In this document: piece after piece, positions 17,871 through 21,015 of the stretch
How the letters are laid out: each line of letters starts with the position of its first letter
How positions within the stretch are numbered: the first letter of the stretch is position 1
Assembly: GCA_040388665.1 (NCBI GenBank)
Contig: JAZKBL010000002.1
Coordinates: forward strand, 1-21,015
Source: DAHVFY01 sp040388665
Lineage (GTDB): Bacteria > Chlamydiota > Chlamydiia > Chlamydiales > Rhabdochlamydiaceae
DNA length: 21,015 nucleotides
Direction: 5' to 3'
Program-made: the position numbers and the translations under genes
Notes under the pieces: generated by a model
What the model saw: the letters and a program-made list of their open reading frames with translations, nothing else
Told to the model about the DNA's origin: nothing
The model's database searches: none

Positions 17871-18676
17871 ATTTGATAGATTTTTAAGAGATCATCTAAA
17901 AGATTAGGTAGTTCGTTTATAGGATAAACAGAGTCTTTATCGCTCATAGCTGTGTGCGGTGTCGGATGAGCTTCGAGAAAAAGACAGTTGCATCCAGCAG
18001 CTATTGCGGCTTTAGAAAGAACTGGGATAAATTCTCGTTGCCCGCCGCTTGAGGTCCCATGTCCTCCGGGAAGTTGTATCGAATGAGAGGCGTCGTAACA
18101 GACAGGGTAGCCAAAGCTTTGCATGATAGGAATCGCGCGAATGTCGGTAACAAGGTTGTTATAGCCAAATGTTGTGCCTCGATCTGTTAAAATGATCCGA
18201 TCATTACCAGCTTCTTCAATTTTGTGGATCACATTTTTCATGTCCCAAGGAGCCATGAACTGACCTTTTTTTACCTTAATGACAGCGCCAGTTTCTGCGG
18301 CTGCAACGATAAGGTCTGTTTGACGGCAGAGGAAGGCGGGAATTTGCAGCACGTCGCACACCTCACCCGCAGCTTTGGCTTCATCAGGAGAGTGGACATC
18401 TGTCACGATAGGAAGATCGAATTCTTTTTTGATTTTTTCGAGGATTCTTAAACCCTCTTGAAGGCCCGGGCCTCGAAAAGAGCCAAAACTAGAGCGGTTA
18501 GCCTTGTCGTAGCTTGATTTGTAGATGAAGTTAAGAGGGAGCTTTGAGCAGATTTTTTTGAGCTCTTCTGCAGCAAAAAGGGCCGCATCTTCGCTTTCAA
18601 TAGCGCAGGGACCTGAAAAGAGGGCGAGAGGCTCTCCGTCTCCGATAAAAAAATCTTTAAGTTTAACCTTCTTCAT
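17855..18676 (-). CDS. kdsA: Kdo-8-phosphate synthase
   Basis: 3-deoxy-D-manno-octulosonate-8-phosphate synthase, 273 residues. It condenses PEP with arabinose 5-phosphate in the first committed step of Kdo synthesis. Family motifs are FSGPCAIES (18-26), YKSSYDKANRSSFGSFRGPG, the DVHSPDEA loop, KVKKGQFMAPWDM, TDRGTTFGYNNLV and DASHSIQLPGG. Cysteine 24 in GPC, with the histidine of DASHS, the glutamate of LEAHPTP and the aspartate of SDKDS, matches the four metal ligands of the metal-dependent class; E. coli KdsA has asparagine at that cysteine. It shares 16 bases with lptC-like downstream. The upstream unknown gene ends 50 bases before it. Confidence 0.98.
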   Translation of the reverse strand: MKKVKLKDFFIGDGEPLALFSGPCAIESEDAALFAAEELKKICSKLPLNFIYKSSYDKANRSSFGSFRGPGLQEGLRILEKIKKEFDLPIVTDVHSPDEAKAAGEVCDVLQIPAFLCRQTDLIVAAAETGAVIKVKKGQFMAPWDMKNVIHKIEEAGNDRIILTDRGTTFGYNNLVTDIRAIPIMQSFGYPVCYDASHSIQLPGGHGTSSGGQREFIPVLSKAAIAAGCNCLFLEAHPTPHTAMSDKDSVYPINELPNLLDDLLKIYQICSRK

Positions 18677-18726
18677 ATGCTAACATGATCGCTTCTTTCC
18701 CTCTTAAATACAATGCCAATAATTTT

Positions 18727-19221
18727 TTACCCTTTTTGCTGACAGATCTTGCGGGCATTGATATATGAAAGGAGTTTGTCGAGGACTTTCACAGAGTCAA
18801 AGAAGTTAATTAGGGTGGATCTTTCTTTTTCAAACGTTTCGTGTGTTTGCTGTTTGTTTTTTTTCGTTTTTAAGATTTTTTTTAGAATCTCAGCCTTTTC
18901 TTGGGGCTCATTTTCATCGTCTTTATTTTCTTGATCTTCTAGTGATTCTTCTAGAGAAGGAAGAATCTGAATATGGAAGTAGCGGTTGCAGTGCGTTTTA
19001 AAAGAAAGAGGTGCTGAAAATAGCGCCCATGGAGTATTGCGGATGCCAAGTTCGAAAAGTTTTTCCCATTTCGATGAATAGATGGCAGATGTTCCGCCTG
19101 TATCGAAGTGAGGAGATAGTTCTGCGGCGTCTACAATAAAAGTCGGGTCGAAGGTCAGTTGGTCACGAGCGTATTGCTCATGCGCTTTTATGTCAAAATT
19201 ATCAATTGTAACAGCTTTCAT
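18727..19221 (-). CDS. Conserved chlamydial-type protein of unknown function
   Basis: A 164-residue protein of unknown role. Residues 1-85 look globular (TFDPTFIVDAAELSPHFDTG, KWEKLFELGIRNTPWALFS). Residues 90-125 are highly charged, acidic then lysine-rich. The last 40 residues are probably helical (EKERSTLINFFDSVKVLDKLLSYI). There is no signal peptide or membrane segment, so it is probably cytoplasmic. It sits where C. trachomatis has CT656, next to kdsA, and may belong to the same family (DUF5399 in my memory). It heads the LPS operon, 50 bases before kdsA. Any link to LPS is by position only. Confidence 0.75.
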   Translation of the reverse strand: MKAVTIDNFDIKAHEQYARDQLTFDPTFIVDAAELSPHFDTGGTSAIYSSKWEKLFELGIRNTPWALFSAPLSFKTHCNRYFHIQILPSLEESLEDQENKDDENEPQEKAEILKKILKTKKNKQQTHETFEKERSTLINFFDSVKVLDKLLSYINARKICQQKG

Positions 19222-19275
19222 GCTGGGGATTATCTAAGAAAAGAGAAAAAAATGCTACCCGAAAAAGAGTTGGTG

Positions 19276-19283
19276 ATTATACA
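19276..19283. promoter_or_regulatory. Back-to-back -10 boxes in a divergent spacer
   Basis: On the minus strand 19281-19276 reads TATAAT, a perfect -10 box for the LPS operon. On the plus strand 19278-19283 reads TATACA, a usable -10 for the secretin gene. Neither has a good -35 at normal spacing. If the plus-strand box is used, transcription begins past ATG 19284, which supports ATG 19314 as the secretin start. Confidence 0.35.
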
Positions 19284-19313
19284 ATGTTCGTGGCAGCAGG
19301 TTATTGTTTATAT

Positions 19314-20876
19314 ATGAAATCGATACTGATAAAAATTCTTACTACAGGAGTTCTTTTTCAACCGCTATTATTAAGCAGTGAAGAAGGGCATACTATTAAT
19401 TTTAATGATGTTCCTATTTCAGAGTTCATTCGTTTTGTAAGTCGTGTTTCTGAAGCGAACTTTATCTTTGATAACAAGGATCTTCAATTTAATGTAACAA
19501 TCTCTACAGGAAAACCTCTTAGTTCAGAAAATGTTGTGAAAGCGCTCATTCAAATGCTGCGCTTACAAGGCTTTGATGTCTCAGAAGAGGGCAATTATTA
19601 CGTCGTTCACAAGATGGAAGAGGGGAGCGCTTCTTCTTTTCCTGAAGGGAAGGACAACCTTTCTTTAGATAAACTTGCAATTTCCCCCCGTTCTTACTCA
19701 GGCAAAGACCTCGCCCCTCTTGAATTTAGCGTTTACAAGCTGCAGTACCATCAGGGTTCAGAAATTCAAGAGGCGATTCGAGGTATTGCGGGAGATATTG
19801 AATCTCAGCCCAATTCTCCAAAAAGACTGTTGAACGCAATTCACACATTGCAATGGATTAAGGGAACAAACTCTTTGATGTATTCAGGCGATGCGGAGAC
19901 GCTTCTTCACCTGCGCAGGCTGATTGAAAGTTTGGATACGCCAAAAAAGCAAGTGTTCATCGAAGTTCTTGTCATAGAAACCGATGTGCGCTCCTCTTTG
20001 GAATTTGGATTGCAGTGGGCAGCAGGAGGCGAGCTTCTTGGTAAAGTTGGTTTTGGAACAGGGAGTTTCCCGGAAAGGGGGGGGGCTGGATTTGCATCTA
20101 GCGTTCAGGGGATTAACGCTACTAACAGGCCAAGCGGGCTTGGGCAAATTCCTATTGGTGCCGGGTTTGATTTGGGCGTCATCGGTGATATTATCATGCA
20201 TAAAGGGAAATCGTATTTATCGCTTGGCGCGCTTGTGTCTGCGCTTCAGTCGGATGGAGATAGTACGATTGTCCTTAATCATAAAATTATTGCACAAGAC
20301 AACAAGAACTCGAAGATCTTTTTTGGAGATAACATTCCCTTTACAGGCTCTGTTGTAGAAACTGTAGGTCACAGCCAGCAAACAACAGCGAATATTGAAT
20401 ACCGGGATGTGGGTGTTAGTTTAAGCATTACGCCGATGCTTGGTGATGGAGGCATAATTACTCTTGATATTGATGAAGAGATTTCTCAAACACTTCCTGA
20501 TTTTAGCCATTCTAATCAGGCAGTTGGGGGAATACGTACGACTAAGACAAATATGGTCACTCAGGCGAACGTTCCGGATCAACATTTTTTAGTTCTTAGT
20601 GGGATGATTCGCAATACTAAGAAAAATCACAAAGCGGGTCTGCCTTGCCTTGGAGGCCTGCCCTGGATAGGAGCGGCTTTTAGCAAAACGCTTGAACATG
20701 AAGAAAAGAGAAATATCATCATTTTTGTGCGTCCGACAATTATCCGTAATTTTGAAGAGTCAGACCAGCTGACAAAAAATCAGGAAGAGTTTTTTAGATC
20801 TCAAGCGCTTCCTGCCGATTTTGACTCCGCGCTTAAGTTTAAATCAGAATTAGAATCGTCATCATCAAGCCCATAA
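19314..20876 (+). CDS. Short GspD-like outer-membrane secretin
   Basis: A 520-residue secretin. I start it at ATG 19314, not 19284, because MKSILIKILTTGVLFQPLLL then makes a proper signal peptide. Residues about 26-100 look like an N0/STN domain (FNDVPISEFIRFV), about 130-205 like one N1-type domain (YKLQYHQGSEIQEAIRGIAG), and about 212-480 form the secretin core (VFIEVLVIET, IEYRDVGVSLSITPML, DQHFLVLSGMIR, PWIGAAF). It should form a gated outer-membrane ring. It is shorter than Chlamydia GspD (about 760 residues from memory) and is more like a PilQ/HofQ-length secretin with few N domains. No gspE or gspF lies beside it. A nine-G run at 20077-20085 sits in the early core. Confidence 0.88.
   Translation: MKSILIKILTTGVLFQPLLLSSEEGHTINFNDVPISEFIRFVSRVSEANFIFDNKDLQFNVTISTGKPLSSENVVKALIQMLRLQGFDVSEEGNYYVVHKMEEGSASSFPEGKDNLSLDKLAISPRSYSGKDLAPLEFSVYKLQYHQGSEIQEAIRGIAGDIESQPNSPKRLLNAIHTLQWIKGTNSLMYSGDAETLLHLRRLIESLDTPKKQVFIEVLVIETDVRSSLEFGLQWAAGGELLGKVGFGTGSFPERGGAGFASSVQGINATNRPSGLGQIPIGAGFDLGVIGDIIMHKGKSYLSLGALVSALQSDGDSTIVLNHKIIAQDNKNSKIFFGDNIPFTGSVVETVGHSQQTTANIEYRDVGVSLSITPMLGDGGIITLDIDEEISQTLPDFSHSNQAVGGIRTTKTNMVTQANVPDQHFLVLSGMIRNTKKNHKAGLPCLGGLPWIGAAFSKTLEHEEKRNIIIFVRPTIIRNFEESDQLTKNQEEFFRSQALPADFDSALKFKSELESSSSSP
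20077..20085 (+). repeat. Nine-G homopolymer in the secretin gene
   Basis: An uninterrupted run of nine Gs encodes the RGG of PERGGAGF at the start of the secretin core. With nine Gs the frame is intact. A one-base slip either way would end or scramble the core. Confidence 0.85.
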
Positions 20877-20905
20877 GAAAACTGTAAGAAAAGTTGTATC
20901 TTCTC

Positions 20906-20934
20906 TTGTGTATTCTATGAAAATGAGGTAAGAT
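20906..20934 (+). promoter_or_regulatory. Candidate promoter of tRNA-Arg
   Basis: TTGTGT (20906-20911) and TAAGAT (20929-20934) are 17 bases apart, and the -10 box ends 12 bases before the mature tRNA 5' end, the same distance as at the tRNA-Gly gene. Confidence 0.45.
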
Positions 20935-20946
20935 TATAGCAACCTT

Positions 20947-21015
20947 GGACTGATAGCTCAGCTGGATAGAGCACCCGCCTTCTAAGCGGGTGGTCGCAGG
21001 TTCGAGTCCTGCTCA
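20947..21015 (+). tRNA. tRNA-Arg(TCT), 3' end cut by window edge
   Basis: Acceptor strand GGACTGA, D-arm with AGCTGGATA, anticodon stem CCCGC/GCGGG around loop CTTCTAA (anticodon TCT, reading AGA), then T-arm GCAGG-TTCGAGT-CCTGC. The window stops after TCA of the 3' acceptor strand, so about four acceptor bases and the discriminator are missing. Confidence 0.94.

Noticed and set aside
19984..20358. A 124-codon frame overlapping the secretin
   Set aside because: A shadow of the secretin in another frame. It matters only as the frame entered after a slip at the G run.
1..21015. CRISPR array, prophage or complete insertion sequence
   Set aside because: No regularly spaced repeats, no phage structural or integrase genes and no transposase frame are visible on either strand.

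Overview
The window looks like chromosome of an obligate intracellular member of the Chlamydiota, probably an environmental (Parachlamydiales-type) lineage rather than Chlamydia itself. The evidence is gene order and content. A SWIM-domain SNF2 helicase, mreB and GTP-dependent pckG lie in a row, matching my memory of CT708-CT709-CT710 in C. trachomatis. A kdsA / lptC-like / lptA-like / lptB block is headed by a chlamydia-type small protein, resembling the CT656-CT653 order. All of this is from memory, not from a search. The accessory genes (a very large RHS protein, its MORN-repeat neighbour and a WaaQ-like glycosyltransferase) are what suggest an amoeba-associated relative with a larger genome.

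Layout. Positions 1-73 hold tRNA-Gly(GCC) on the minus strand, followed by a perfect 23-bp inverted repeat. Positions 284-6681 (+) form a tight three-gene run: SNF2 helicase, mreB, pckG. A 212-base gap between convergent genes (6682-6893) carries three consecutive short-loop hairpins. ndk (-) and a GT9 heptosyltransferase-like gene (+) then diverge from a 71-base spacer. Positions 8496-14921 (-) are the accessory island: a giant RHS/YD-repeat protein with a Sec signal peptide, followed by a signal-peptide MORN-repeat protein whose start overlaps the RHS stop by 20 bases. Positions 15138-19221 (-) are a five-gene LPS operon, read as unknown protein, kdsA, lptC-like, lptA-like, lptB. A secretin gene diverges from it (+, to 20876), and the window ends in a tRNA-Arg(TCU) cut by the window edge.

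How the genes work together. KdsA makes the Kdo precursor and LptC-, LptA- and LptB-like proteins move finished LPS outward. The WaaQ-like enzyme would extend the core sugar. MreB organises wall synthesis and division in a phylum that lacks FtsZ, and PckG and Ndk are central metabolism. The RHS protein has a DUF6531-like head, long YD repeats, an RHS core motif and a variable tail that looks like an alpha/beta-hydrolase (possibly DUF687-like). With its overlapping downstream partner it is the best candidate here for an undescribed effector/partner pair.

Two runs of ten Ns are assembly joins. The one in pckG is probably spurious, since the flanks share five bases and removing 15 bases restores family spacing. 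The one in the RHS gene breaks the frame artificially, so the RHS gene is best read as one gene. A nine-G tract inside the secretin gene is a candidate slippage site.
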